Shown here piece by piece: positions 24,099-36,400 of a DNA stretch of 64,000 nucleotides (position 1 is its first letter; the number at the start of each line of letters is the position of its first letter). Position numbers and translations under genes: made by a program. Origin of the DNA: Diplosphaera chodatii (taxonomy: Eukaryota > Chlorophyta > Trebouxiophyceae > Prasiolales > Stichococcaceae); NCBI GenBank assembly GCA_032358165.1, contig JAALGY010000017.1, positions 868,001 to 932,000 of the forward strand, given 5' to 3'. The notes under the pieces are model-generated. The model did no database searches. It was not told where the DNA came from and saw only the letters and a program-made list of their open reading frames with translations.

Positions 24099-27000
24099 AT
24101 GCGACTCAGCAACCCAGCTGCGACACGCCTGTCCCACAGGCTGGGCACGGCGGATCGCACGATGCGCTGCGGCCGCGGTGGTGGCCGCCGCTCTGTCCGG
24201 CCCTGCGCTATCGCCAGCAGCAGCCCTCGCCTTTGGGTGAGCAGCCTTATGTTGCGCTGTGCATCGCCATGCTTTCCGTGTGCAGGTGTCTTGCTGGACC
24301 TTCGAAATGCGACAGCGTACATTGTACTCCACAGTCAGCTTGTGCAGCCATGCTGCATATACAGATCTATGTGCTGCCGGACCCCGCTGGAGCACTTGCA
24401 TTGCATGCTCCAGCAGGCAGGCCATCAGGTTCAGGCGATGCGTACCATGTGGCTGCTTGACACTGCTTGTAAGGAGTAGGTGGTCGCCGCTGCTGCAGGG
24501 AGGGCGCCAACGACGGCCCGCTGGAGCAGCTGCAGCGCACGCTGCGCCAGGCGGACCGCGACCTGTCCCGCGGCCTGCGCACCACCCAGCAGTCCCTGGC
24601 GGACAGCCTGCAGACGCTGTCCGCCGCGCCCCAGACCCCGGTGGGTGGGTGCTCACAGCTGCAGGGGTCCTCAGCAGGACCCGCTGGACTGAATGTTACA
24701 GAAGGCAGCGACACCAGGCGCCATAGGTTCAATGTGCCTCGGTTGACGTTTCCAAGGTCCAGTACGCGTCAGCAAGCCGGCGGGATGTGAGTACTCGATG
24801 CACTCTTGTAAACAGGTAGAGGCGGCGGCGGCGCGGCAGGACGGGGAGCAGCTGGTGTGGGAGGTGTGGGACGTGGTGGACCGCGACTTCTTGGACGCCC
24901 GGCGCTCCGGCTTCGACCGCGCGCAGTGGGCCGCCGCGCGTGACACCGCCCTCGCAGGTGCCTCTGCATCAGTCATGTACCACGCTGCCATCAGTACAAC
25001 GCTGCCATCAGTACAGACACCAACAAATGCACGTGAGGTGGCTTTATGTGCAGCATCAGCACAGCTGCAGGTTAGACATGTGCAGACCTGCCAGCAGTCG
25101 GGGTCACACACTTGCAGCGCTGGCCATACGGTCCATTGCATGGCATTGCAGCATGCATGGTGAAGACCATGACGGTCTGGGTATGCTTGCAGGCCCCCTT
25201 GACAGCCCAGCAGCCGCGCACAAAGCCGTGCGCAGCATGATTGCCCGCGCTCTGCGGGACCCCTACACAAAGTTCATATCGCCAAAGGTGACAGAGCCAG
25301 CCAGCATGGCAATCTCTGTGGCCGCCCCTGCAATCTCGGATGATGCAGAAGGCTGCATGTCGTTCACTGATGCACACGCTGCACTTCAGGACTTTGATGA
25401 CATGAAGGCGTATGATGTGACTGGGGTGGGCCTGAACCTTGGCACAGCAGACGAGTTTGCACGGAAGGTGAGCTGCCCCACCCTGTCACTGTGCAGCATT
25501 GTCAGCATGCCTTCGACCAAGGCACTGTGCAGCTAAACCCATGCGTTTGGCTCCCCAAAGGTGGGCACGCCCTTCCCACCGGGCCGGCAGCAGGCATCCG
25601 ATGGCATCTGGGTCATTGGCATCATCAAAGTGCGCTGCTGTGAACAGGGAAGCCGAAACATGCGATCAGCGATCCTCCTCATGTTGCTTCCTGGCATGAC
25701 ATGTCACTCTTGCATACGTGAAGTGCAAGCAAGCTGACCACATACGGTGAGCGGCGTCTCACATTGATCACACTGATCACATCCACCACGTGCTCGGCTG
25801 CAGGGCTCAGCAGCCGACAGTGCAGGCATACACCAGGGCGATGAGCTGGTTGCCGTCGACGGCGCCCCACTCAGCTCAGCCACGCCGTACCAGGTGTCAC
25901 ATGCTGCTGACCTAGCCTGGTCTATTGGATGCAGCTCTGTCACCGATGCATCACACACACATCACGCTCTGGGTTGCTGCTGGTAGGTGTCGTCATTGCT
26001 GGCGGGCAGCCCGGGAGCAGACGGCACCCCGACGCAGCCAGCCTTGACGCTTGCTGTGAGGGACGCCAGCGGCGGTGTGCACGACCACAGCGTAGCACGA
26101 GCTGTCAGGTGACTGTGGGACTGCTCAACGGCTGCAACACTGTCCTCAAAGTTGGCAGGCATGCTGTCGTTTCTGAGACTTGGCAGCCATAGGACGACCG
26201 AAGCGGAGGGGCAGGTCGCTGTGCAGCTGCATGGCTGGGTGTTGGGTCAACGCTCCAGTCATGGCAGCGCAGCTGATGGCCTGTCGTGATCCACGACTCA
26301 CACCTTGATGCCTGCAGGGTCAATAAGCCGACGGTGCGGGGGTCAGTGGAAAGGCGCGGCGGCCGCGCTGTGGGCTGCCTGCGCATCGCCACCTTCACAG
26401 GGCGCACTCAGGTGCTTGTACGAAGGATAGACTCTCAAAGGGAGATCGTAATGCATGCTGGCCGATTGGGCTCTGCATCTGCCTGGACACTGTGTGAGCA
26501 GGCGACGCCAACAGCACAGCTGGTGCAGCTGTCAGCTGGCTGGGGCATGGCAGAGGCGAGTGCTCATGTGACGCTGAGGGTCAGATACGTGGCTGCCAAT
26601 GCAAGCCACAGCACCGCAGGGCCTAGCAAGATGCAGTCAGCAGAGTGCATCCCCGAGCTGCCCTTGGTCGTGCCTTGTCGATCGGCTGCCCCGCTGCTGT
26701 GCAGTCGGAGGTGGCGGCAGCGCTCAGGGGCTTTGAGCGGCAGGGGGCGGAGGAAGTGGAGCTGGACCTGCGGGGCAACCTGGGCGGCCTCGTCAGCCAG
26801 GGCGTGGAGACCGCGCGGCTGTTCCTCGAAGGCGAGCCGTCACATGTGCCACAGTGTCACACTGCTGCCAGGCTTCTGCCGATCTGGCGCGTGCCCATGC
26901 AGAGCGTCAGCGTAGCCTCTGCACAAGCTCAGGCAGTGCCTGTTGTGCAGAAACTGACTCTTGGTTGGTGACATGATTCCTGCGAGCCGGCTGCACAACG

Positions 27001-27794
27001 TGCTGCCCGAGGTATGGCAAGTCCTGGCAATGCCTCGCATGAATACGTTTTTCGGTGTGCACAGAGGGCGCCACGATCGTGGTGAAGGAGGAGGGTCGCA
27101 ATGCAGCGCAGACCGTCGTGTCTGCTACGGGGCCGGCGCTGTGGCATGCGCCGCTGACGGTGCTGGTCGACGGCGACACTGCATCTGCAGCAGAGATCCT
27201 GGCAGGTGATATGCCAGCACTCTTCACTTGATGTCACACAGCGCACATCGTGCTTCGAACCTGAGCTACCGGCTGTCATCTGCACTGCCACTGCCTGCAC
27301 CCTTCTGCTGAATGCCATGGCAGGAAATGCAAAGGGTGGCAAGGTGTTGACGGTGCTGTTGACCGTGCAGGGGCGCTGAAGGACAATTGCCGGGGGCTAC
27401 TGGTCGGCAGCCGCACCTATGGCAAGGGTCTCATTCAGTCGATCTACGAGCTGCACGATGCCAGCGGCCTGGCTCTTACGGTGCGCAGCAAGCTACGCTT
27501 GCAACATGTCAGCTGCCGCAGTGTCCATATCGGCATTGCCTCAAATGGGGATGATTTACACGCGCCTGCAAACTGTGAAGGGCTTGCTTGCCTCTGGCTA
27601 TGAACGACTCTGTGATATCATCAAGAGCTTACATGACGACAACGCCTTCTGGCTTGCAGGTGGGTCGGTACAGGACGCCTGGCGGCGCGGACATCGATCG
27701 CACGGGCATCCTGCCCGACTTCAGGGCGCCGCCATCGCCGGAGGTGGCGGCCGCACGGCTGCGGGCCTGTGTGCCGCCGCCGCCCACGGCGTAG
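24099..27794 (+). CDS. ctpA: Carboxyl-terminal processing protease, chloroplast CtpA/D1 type
   Basis: CtpA-type serine proteases trim C-termini in the thylakoid lumen; the best-known substrate is the D1 precursor. Exon 1 gives an Arg-rich transit peptide (MRLSNPAATRLSHRLGTADR). Conserved blocks in order: VWEVWDVVDRDFLD; ALRDPYTKFISPK; YDVTGVGLNLGT; a PDZ domain (GSAADSAGIHQGDELVAVDG); LRIATFTG; LDLRGNLGG; DGDTASAAEILAG with the expected nucleophile Ser; GSRTYGKGLIQS with the expected Lys of the Ser-Lys dyad; GRYRTPGGADIDRTGILPD near the end. Both catalytic residues are present, so the enzyme should be active. The intron at 26832-27064 fits only with a GC donor. The 102-nt intron at 25288-25389 is stop-free and in frame. 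The second exon boundary (near 24.50 kb) is approximate. Confidence 0.88.
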
Positions 27795-28260
27795 CCTTGC
27801 AGGGGACAGGGCAGATGGCGTGATGTCTCCGCAGCGCCGCATTGGTGCAGACGTATGCAAGTATTCGGCATGGTTGCCGGTTGCGTGGCAGTGTTGTTCA
27901 GTGTTGAACTGCAGTGAAGGATTGGCGTTGTATTGGCCTGGCTTAGGGTTGCCGCAGTGGTGCCAGCTAGACAGCGTGTCAACGTTTACGGCATCCTACA
28001 TAGCACTGCGAAACAACTGCCGTGGTCCGTACGATACACGTTGTTTCACAGTAGCATTTGACCGAAAGCAACTGCATGAAGTAATCGTATTGGCAATGTA
28101 CTGGCTGGGCTGCCAATCGATGCAATAGGAACGCTGGGATGCCCGCCAGAGAATAATCAGTGGAATCCCATTTCAAGCGGTTTGCTTGCCCAACCCGCAC
28201 AGCATGCACATCACATTTGCAGTGGCGGCGCGTTGACTCCCCTTAGCTACAACGGACACC
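27795..28260. promoter_or_regulatory. CtpA 3' region and H2B promoter region
   Basis: About 470 bp between two genes on the same strand, locally less GC-rich than the genes. It should contain the CtpA terminator and the H2B promoter. No distinct element was recognised. Confidence 0.35.
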
Positions 28261-29718
28261 ATGGCACCCAAGAAGGGTAGGAAGATGCTGCCGAAGACTG
28301 AGGCCGGAGGCGATGTTGAGGGCGACCCCCCGAAGAAGCAGGCCAAGAAGCGGACCAAGGAAAAGAAAGGAGAATCGTGAGCTCCCTGTCCATGCACTGT
28401 GCTCTGCTGCTCAGCATGTGGTTGTGGCAGGCCATAGCCGTGCAAAATTCTCACAAGCATGCAAGCTGCATTGCTGTGCCCATGTCACAGAAGTGCGGCA
28501 AGCAGGCCTTGCTGCTGCGGCACATGTTACGAGTCCGCCCAGGAGCATCATCAGCATGCATCACGTTTGTGACAGGATGTCGTTACTGTGTTGCAGATGG
28601 AAGATCTACATCCACAGGGTTGGTCAATGACGCTGACGCCTGCGTGCATGTCTTAATCCTCGCTCGTACGGTCATGGTCGATCCACGAGCTGGCAGTGCT
28701 GACTGCGCTCATAGATATGGCCATGCATACATGCTTATCGCAGGTGCTGAAGCAGGTGCACCCAGACACGGGCATCAGCTCCAAGGTGACTGCCCTTGGT
28801 CGCTGTGGTTCACAGACACTACCTGTCTACACAGGCCTCTGCCCAGTGTGCAGATGTGCCGGCGCGTCTCTAAGGTCGTGCATGCATCTGCAGGCAATGA
28901 GTATCCTGAACTCCTTCATCCAGGTCTGTATACCCAATGCGCAGTCTTTGGAGTAGCGCGCAAACTGTCAAATCTGCATTTCCATCGCCCGTGGTAGTTC
29001 GAAACTCAAGCATCTGTTGCCAATTGGCCGTATGAATGATCTGAAATTGCTGACAGCTGCACGGTATGTATGGTGCAGGACCAGGTGCAGGCAACAGAGT
29101 TTAAAAAGCTTGCCTATCCCAGCAGCGCAGCACTGCCTTGCCAACACCATTGATTCCGATGTTCTAAAGCTTGCATGGGCCTGTGTTGCCAGGGCATTGC
29201 ACGAGGGGCTATCAACCCACATCCCTGTTGCATTGCAGTTTGAAAGAATAGCAACAGAGGCAGCCAAGCTGGCTAAATACTCCAAGAAGCCCACCATCTC
29301 GTCGCGCGAGATCCAGACAGCGGTGCGAAGCGTTTGTGCTGCTCGACCCCCTATTGCTGTGCCGCTGCCTTCCCACTTGCAAAGTGCCAGCGTCTCATTA
29401 TTGGGCCTGACGACGCTGTCTGCTGCCTGATGCCCTGCACTGTGCTGACTGATCAGGTGCGCCTCATTCTGCCGGGCGAACTGTCAAAGCACGCTGTCAG
29501 TGAGGTATGCGCTGTGATATGTTGTACATGAGTAGCAGTGGGAGCATGTGTCTGGTTTAGAGTGAAGCTTGACAGGCTTGGCAGATACCACCTCAGCTGC
29601 CTGCTATATTGCAACTGCCGACGATTGCTGCAGGGATGTGAGTTGCGTGCTGATGGCAAAGGTGTCCTGTTGCCATGGCCAGGGCACGAAGGCTGTGACG
29701 AAGTACACATCAGCCTGA
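28261..29718 (+). CDS. H2B: Histone H2B, intron-rich
   Basis: H2B is a core nucleosome histone. Exons by phase: 28261-28376, 28597-28618 (22 nt), 28744-28785, 28894-28923, 29079-29084 (6 nt, proposed), 29239-29322, 29457-29504, 29683-29718; the product is 127 residues. The Lys-rich tail begins [12 protein letters not shown]. The histone fold is clear: [75 protein letters not shown]. The C-terminus is [11 protein letters not shown], keeping the Lys that is the usual monoubiquitination site. The 6-nt exon (GACCAG) is inferred: without it, two residues before FERIA, normally Asp plus a hydrophobic residue, would be missing. Seven introns are unusual for a replication-dependent histone, so this may be a replacement-type copy. 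Confidence 0.9.
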
Positions 29719-30410
29719 GCGCCCCGAGACCTGGGCAGCCACGCCGCATGATCACAGCACGCAAGCTCAGATGTCATCAGCTGTGGCATCATAGCTCGCG
29801 CAAGAGGGAACCTAACTGCTCGAACAGACCGGCTGTAGCAGCGTGTGCAGGCCGCTGCACAGCCACTATTGTTGCAACGCAAGCCCAGGGGGCCCTGAGA
29901 GGACATATCATCAGCAGGCATACGAAGAATGGTGGCTGCTGCACACTGCGTGTATAGCGTGTGTGCGCCTGGGCGCCCATGCTGCCTGCCAAGACATCTG
30001 CTTTGTGGACAAAGGTTACATGCTTGATGTGCGCCAGCGATGGTGGCTCTCCACCCTGTAAGCCTCAGATGGGTGCAAGGGCCTTGTCAGCCTGATGAAC
30101 CACTGGGGCAAGTGGCACTGCGCCACTGACGCCCATCTCTGGGCCCTCGCAGCATGGGAAGCGTGTGCACAGACAAGTTGGAGTCTGTTTCAATGCTACA
30201 AGAGCCGAAGGCAAACGGTCAACCTTCGGTCCAAACCAAGTGATGGCAACAGAACACTGTAGCTGATGTACAATAAACGTGCGTCCGCCCCTGACCATGC
30301 ATCGCTGGTGTCAGTCAATATTAGGTTGCAAGCAAGCTGCTGCAGCCGCGCCAGTGCTTAGCCGCTGCGACCAAGGTCTGCCATGGCCCGCTCGACCAGG
30401 GACGTGAGCC
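29719..30410. other. Convergent gap, H2B / TOP2
   Basis: About 690 bp between converging stops, holding the two 3' UTRs. A TGTAA pentamer lies at 30057-30061 on the H2B strand. I saw no replication-type histone stem-loop and no coding exon. Confidence 0.4.
30057..30061 (+). terminator. Possible TGTAA polyadenylation signal for H2B
   Basis: TGTAA about 340 bp after the H2B stop; consistent with a polyadenylated histone message. Short motif, so weak evidence. Confidence 0.25.
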
Positions 30411-33400
30411 TCAGGGCGACTCAGCGAAATCCGAGTCATCGCCCTCCTCCTCCGACTCGGACAGCACATACGACTTGGTGGCCACCGCCCGCCGCGCGCG
30501 GCCTGCAGCTGCCGCCGGCGCCGGCGCAGCCACCTCCTCCGCCTCCGAGTCGTCATCATCCGACTGCAATGAGGGGCCCACTGGTGTCATCATTATGAGC
30601 CAGGTCAGATTGACCATGATGACCACCGAACGAAGGCATGCCAGGTGGACGGCAGCAGCATCGGCAGCAGCAAGATTCGACATGATGGTTGTGCCTTTCA
30701 GCACGGAGAACTGACACTGCTGTACAGAGAGTCGTCACCTCGCTGACGACCTTCCTGCTGCGTGCAGCCGGCTTCTTGGCTGCCGCTGCAGGCTTCTTGG
30801 CCGCGGCCGCCGCTGTGCCCTCGCCAGAGCCCTTGTGGAAGGGTGACGGCCGCATCCGCTGCACCTTGCCCTGTGGCATGGCAAGCAGATCGGAGTCACC
30901 ACTGCACAGCGTGATCGAGCACAACCCAGAGCTGCCATGTACATCCAGTACCAGAGGGTCTGCCCGCTTTGCAATGCCCATGTGATGCAATGTGACATTG
31001 GATGCACCCGTTAATCAGGGCGTGCACACCTTGGGGGCGGGCATTGGCGACTCGGCCACCAGTTCTGGGACATCCATGCTGGACGCTGCCAAGACTGCCT
31101 TCTCTGCAACACCAGCACCAGGACTGCATCCAAACCCGGCAAAGACTGCCTCCACAGTAATGCTGGGCTGCAATCAGATGGCTCACAACGATCGAAGGCA
31201 TGCTAGGAGGTTTGAGCACTGACCTGCAGGCTTGCGCTTGACAGGCACGGCCTTGGGCTTGGCTGCCGCCGCCGCCCGTGCAGGCGCGGCCGTTGCAACG
31301 GGCTTTGACGCCGCCGCTGCTGCTGTTCTGCCCGTCGCCGTCTTTGCTGCCGCTTTGGTAGCCTGCACGTCATGGAGCGTCTGCAACGTCCATTGAGACT
31401 GCATCCATAATATGCTGCAGGTTCTATGCATTAAACATTGTCTGAGGCAAACCTTGACCTGACAGGGCACGTCCCGCGGTCACACGCTTTGGATGGCTGA
31501 GCTGCACGCACCTTGGGCTTGGTGGGCGGGGAGTTGACCTCATCGAAGTCGCTGTCGTCCTGCTCGCTGAAGTCCTCCTCACTCTCGCTGCAGGGCAGGG
31601 TGGGTGACTCAAGTCTGACACCCCATTGGCACCCACCGCTAAGGAGCAAAAGTGTGTGCTGACTGCTTTCAAACTGCAGCGCTGTTTGGTACGGTGTGGC
31701 ACATCTTCAGTGTGCGGGATTGTCACATCTGGACAGCCGGTATGCAAGCAGTCCGGCGGTCTGACTGATCTGACTCTTCAGCTGGCGATCGGCGGAGGCA
31801 CACCTGAGGCTGATGCACTCATCGTCATCGTCGTCCTCATCCGACGAGATGACGACTGGCTTCTTCTTGGCGGCGGGCCGCTGCAGTCGCGGCTTTGGCG
31901 CCGCAGGGGGGGCCGGCGGTGCGCCCGCACTGTCCATGGCCAGGTTGCCAATGCCGCCTGCAGGAAATGAGGACGGCAATCTAGATCGGCACACTGCATA
32001 CCCTGTAGACAAGCTATATCTCCTGCTGCTTTTTTCAGAGCCCTGCCTTGACACCGTGCATGTCATTTGTTGCGTACCTGGCTTATCAAGCTGGACAGCA
32101 CAGGCACAGCAGAAGATGTCACAAGACACAGGTGTGCCCTTTCCCATCCAGTGCACCTGTGACGCGCTGCAGCAGCGACGGCTCGGACGCCCCGCAGCTG
32201 GGCGCTGCTGTGTCGACAGTCTCACAGTCCCCGCCCAGGTCCATGCCAGTGGCGTCGCTCGCCTCGCCAGCCGCCGCCGCCGCCGCCTTCTTGCTGACGC
32301 GCTTCGGCCTGAAAGAGCAGCCGGCAGCGCAGTCTCAGCAGGGGAGCAGTGACTTTGCAGTGTCACTGCTCGCTTGCAGGAGCCTTGTGCACCTTTGGTC
32401 CACATCAGTACCGCGCTGCGCATGCCTGAGGCAGAGACATGCTGTCCGCTGCAGCAGACTGTGCGAGTGCGGTGCGAGGGGCCAGGGTCTATGGCGCACT
32501 TTGGTGCGGCGCCCAGTTCCGCGATCACCGGCGCAATCAGCACCGGGTCGAAGTCGGGGTTGGTCGCCAGCGGGTCCGGCTGCCAATGTCAAACAGACCA
32601 TCGTCAGGAGCTCCAACCATGCGATGCAGGCAACAAGGATGATGTCACATGAGGACCAGCAGCAATCACCACCCCACATGCCTGCTGGCCGCCTACTGCA
32701 TGCTGACGCAGCTGACACAGCATCAATGGCAGTGTATGCACCCATTCACCTCGGCCTTTTTTGGCGCAGCCTTCTTCTTTGGCGCCTTCTTAGTGGCGCC
32801 AAAGTCCTCGTCGCTCTCGTCGTCGCTGCCGTACGCCTTCCGCGCCTTGCCACCCTGCAGTGTTCAACACCACTACAGCACACCAGTAACAAGGTCTGGA
32901 ACCCCCGTGCACTTGTGCCGTGCACAGATGCAGGGTCCGCCCTGCAGACTCTGCAGTGTGTCCCTGTAAATGTGGGAGCGTTCCACCCGCCTTGCGGCCG
33001 CCGGCGGCGGTCTTCTGCTTGGCGAGCAGCGAGGCGCGCTTGTCCATCTTGGCGTCCTCCACGTCCAGCGTCTCCAGCAGCGCATCCAGGTCCGAGCGCC
33101 ACAGCTCCCGCTCGTCTGTGCCCTGGATGACGGCCACCGCCGCCGCCTTGTCCCTCGCCTGGCCCTCCAGCTTGGCTGCCTGTGCACACGCATGGGGTTG
33201 GCTCGGCAAACGCGTCGGCGTGTGCATAGACGCATGCAAAGGTGCTGCTTCACCGATGCCGCTGTCACCAGCACCTGGGCTGCCTCCCCACGCTGCACTC
33301 GCAACTAAGCCATGAGTGGCTTACTTCCCCTCTGATGCCAGACGTCCTGACGCGGGTGCAGACAGCATGACCTGCGTGAGTGAAGATGCTGGACCCCAGC

Positions 33401-36400
33401 GTCCACTGACGGTTCAGGACTGACGTGCGTGTTGTGCATGGGGTGCAGCACCTTCTCTTCTGTGAGCGACTTGAGCGCCATGTCCAGCAGGTAGTCGAAG
33501 TTGGCGCCCTGCGCTGCAGCGTCCTCTGCATCCTCGTCGTCCGCTGCGTCGTCCGCCGACGCCGCACCCGCCTTCTGCTTGATCAGCCAACCGCATGAGC
33601 ATCGCGCCACGGCAGGGTGCGCACAGCGGCTGTGCACACGCCAATGTGTGCAACGACAAACAGGAGAACGGGCAAGAGATCAACAGCGGCATGCGTGCTG
33701 ACCTTCTTGGCGGCCTTGGCGGACAGCAGGCGGTCGTAGCCGTCGGCGTCCAGCTGCGCCTCGATGGCGGCCGCCTTCCGCGTCAGGTCCAGCTGCCGGG
33801 CACGCACCGCCCTGATGAAGCGCACCTGGTTGCTCAGCCGCCGCATCTCCTCCTCCGCCGTCTGCAGTTGCACGCAGGTGCGTTGGTGACTGGGCGAATG
33901 CTGACATTGGGGCATCAGGCTCGGCTCGAGGTGATCGATGTGGCCAGCAGCCATGCCGTCTGCCTCGACACATGCGCTAGGTTGTAACCTCCGTCCGTGA
34001 CCATATGTATTGCCACGTCCCCACAGACGTTGTCGTTGAGTGCAAGGCACAGGCAGCAACTTGCCTTGAGCAGCGCGGCCTTGCGCTTGGCGTAGAAGCT
34101 CAGCCGCAGGTCGAAGAACTCCTGCACGATCTGCTCCGGCGTCTCGTACCGCCGGATCTTTCCCGCGGCGTCAAACAGCATCATGTTGCCTGCGCAGCAG
34201 CAGAGACGTCTACCGAGGGCTGTCCTGAGAGACCAGGCGCCTGTGCTGCAACCGTCAGGCTGCAATGCCACGCACCAATGGACATCTTGGTGGTGAGCTT
34301 CAGTCGGTTGTGGGGACCCGCCACCACCACCTCCTGCAGGCAGACAGCACAAGTGGATTGGGCGTGATGCGATGTTGACAGCCGGCATGCATGAGCTCTG
34401 TCACCAAGAGCACGGGGGATGTAAGAGTGGTGTGCCAGCCGCCCACCTGCGCCTTGGCGGTGCTGGCAAACTGCAGCGTCATCTTGATCTCGGCCTCGTT
34501 GCTGTTGTCCCTGAAGTCCACCAGCAGCGGCGCCTGTGCAGGAAAAGGACCGTCTGTCCACTCCAAGTTGTCACGTGATGCGGCACACTACGGGCATTCG
34601 ACGGCATCATGAACGCACATGAACGCCAGGCTTTACTAGGTGACGGGGCACCACTCAACTAGTGATGTCCAGTGAGCAGGTGCTCGTTTCAGGTAGCAGA
34701 CCTCATTGTTGTCGGGCTTGATGAGCCCCTCCAGGAACTCCTTGTAATCCTGCGTCCACCGCCGCACCGGCAGCTCCGTCACCTGCATCGTCCGTTCGTC
34801 CAGCTGCGCCAGGCAACATGCACACCCTTCAGGCGCAGCTCAAAGATGATGGTTGCCACCGTGGAACCCCTTTGTTTACCTGGGATCGCAGCATGGCTCT
34901 CCTATGGGTCGTGACTGCACCTGGTAGACGGTGCCATTGATGGCATAGGACTTGCCGGCCGTCTTGGAGTCGATCTCGTGGATCGTGCCCCGGAAGCCCT
35001 GGATGCAATGCAGGAGAGCATGCATGAGTGAGTGTTCACACGCCATTGGCAGCTGCGCTGACATGGCGCCTTGCTGCAACCTGCTGCATGAGTTGCGCTC
35101 ACCTTGTACCAGGGCTGCATCGGTGTCATCGGCTGCCCGTCCAGGAGCGCCTTGAGGTTGGCAACGATGTCGCGCGGATTGTAGTTGGGGATGGTGGTGG
35201 ACCACCCCGTGCCGATGCCCTCTGCGCCGTTGATCAGCACCAGCGGCAGGACTGGCATGTACCTGCGAGCAGCGCTGATGCCACATCAGCAGGTGCAGCT
35301 GAATGCTATGGCGACAATGTCGTCGCAAGGCGAAGACTCCTTCTTGGAGGCTGATATCAGAACATGACCCGTGGCCCATGCTGCATGTGTCGCGTCAGCG
35401 AGAGGGTGCACACCACTCGGGCTCGATGTCCAGGCCCTCCTCATTGAGGTAGGTCAGCAGGCAGTCGTCGGCCTTGTTGAAGACGTGGCGCGCGAGCGGC
35501 GCCAGGCGTGTGAAGATGTATCGGGGGCTGCTGGCGTCCTTGCCGCCCGCCACGCGGGAGCCGAACTGCCCTGCAGCATCATGGTTGATCCCTGAGCATG
35601 CTCTGCTTTCCAGGCAACCAGAGCTCTCACAGCTACACTGCAGCCAATATCAGCAATCAACATGCACATCTTTGCGCTGCTGTGAGGCGCCGTGCAGTCT
35701 GGCCGTCCGTCGCTGGAGACATCAGGGAGCAATATACCTGAGGGCACCAGCAGGTTGATGTTGTTGCTGCCCACAAAGTCCTGGGCAAGACCCACGATGG
35801 TGCCCGCCAGGCTGGCCTCGCCGTGGTGGTACGCCGCGTGCTCAGACACGTAGCCCGCCAGCTGCGCCACCTGCAGAGGAAACTGTTGGACTTGGCACGC
35901 CAGTGACTGCTGCTGTTGAGGTGACCTGCATCCTGCCTAATCGTCAGGGTGGAACGCTGCCCCTGCGCCTCTGTGCATATGCCACAGATTCAGGGCATGG
36001 TGCTGTTCTCTTTATCGGATGTGGCTCTGCACCTTGATGTCGTCCTTCAAATTGCGCTTGAAACAGCTGAACATGATCTTGCGCTGGCCAGGCTTCAGGC
36101 CGTCCACCATGCTGGGGATGGAGCGCTCCAAGTCTGCCCGCGAGAACAGGATCAGCTCCTGCAGGTTCATTTCAAACGAACGTTTCGCAGTTTGCATATG
36201 AACATGACTGACGTGCAATACTTTCAGATCGCCTATCAGCCCCAGGTCCAAGGGCCAAACTCCATTTACATGCTGTGCACATTGTGTTATGTGAGTTGAT
36301 GCCAATGTGCTTGGGCGGCAGCAGCATTGCTACTCAACAATGACGCAGGTGCGGCTGTGACATGCAGGCTGCGATTCCAGGTCTGGCGGCTGCGCACCTT

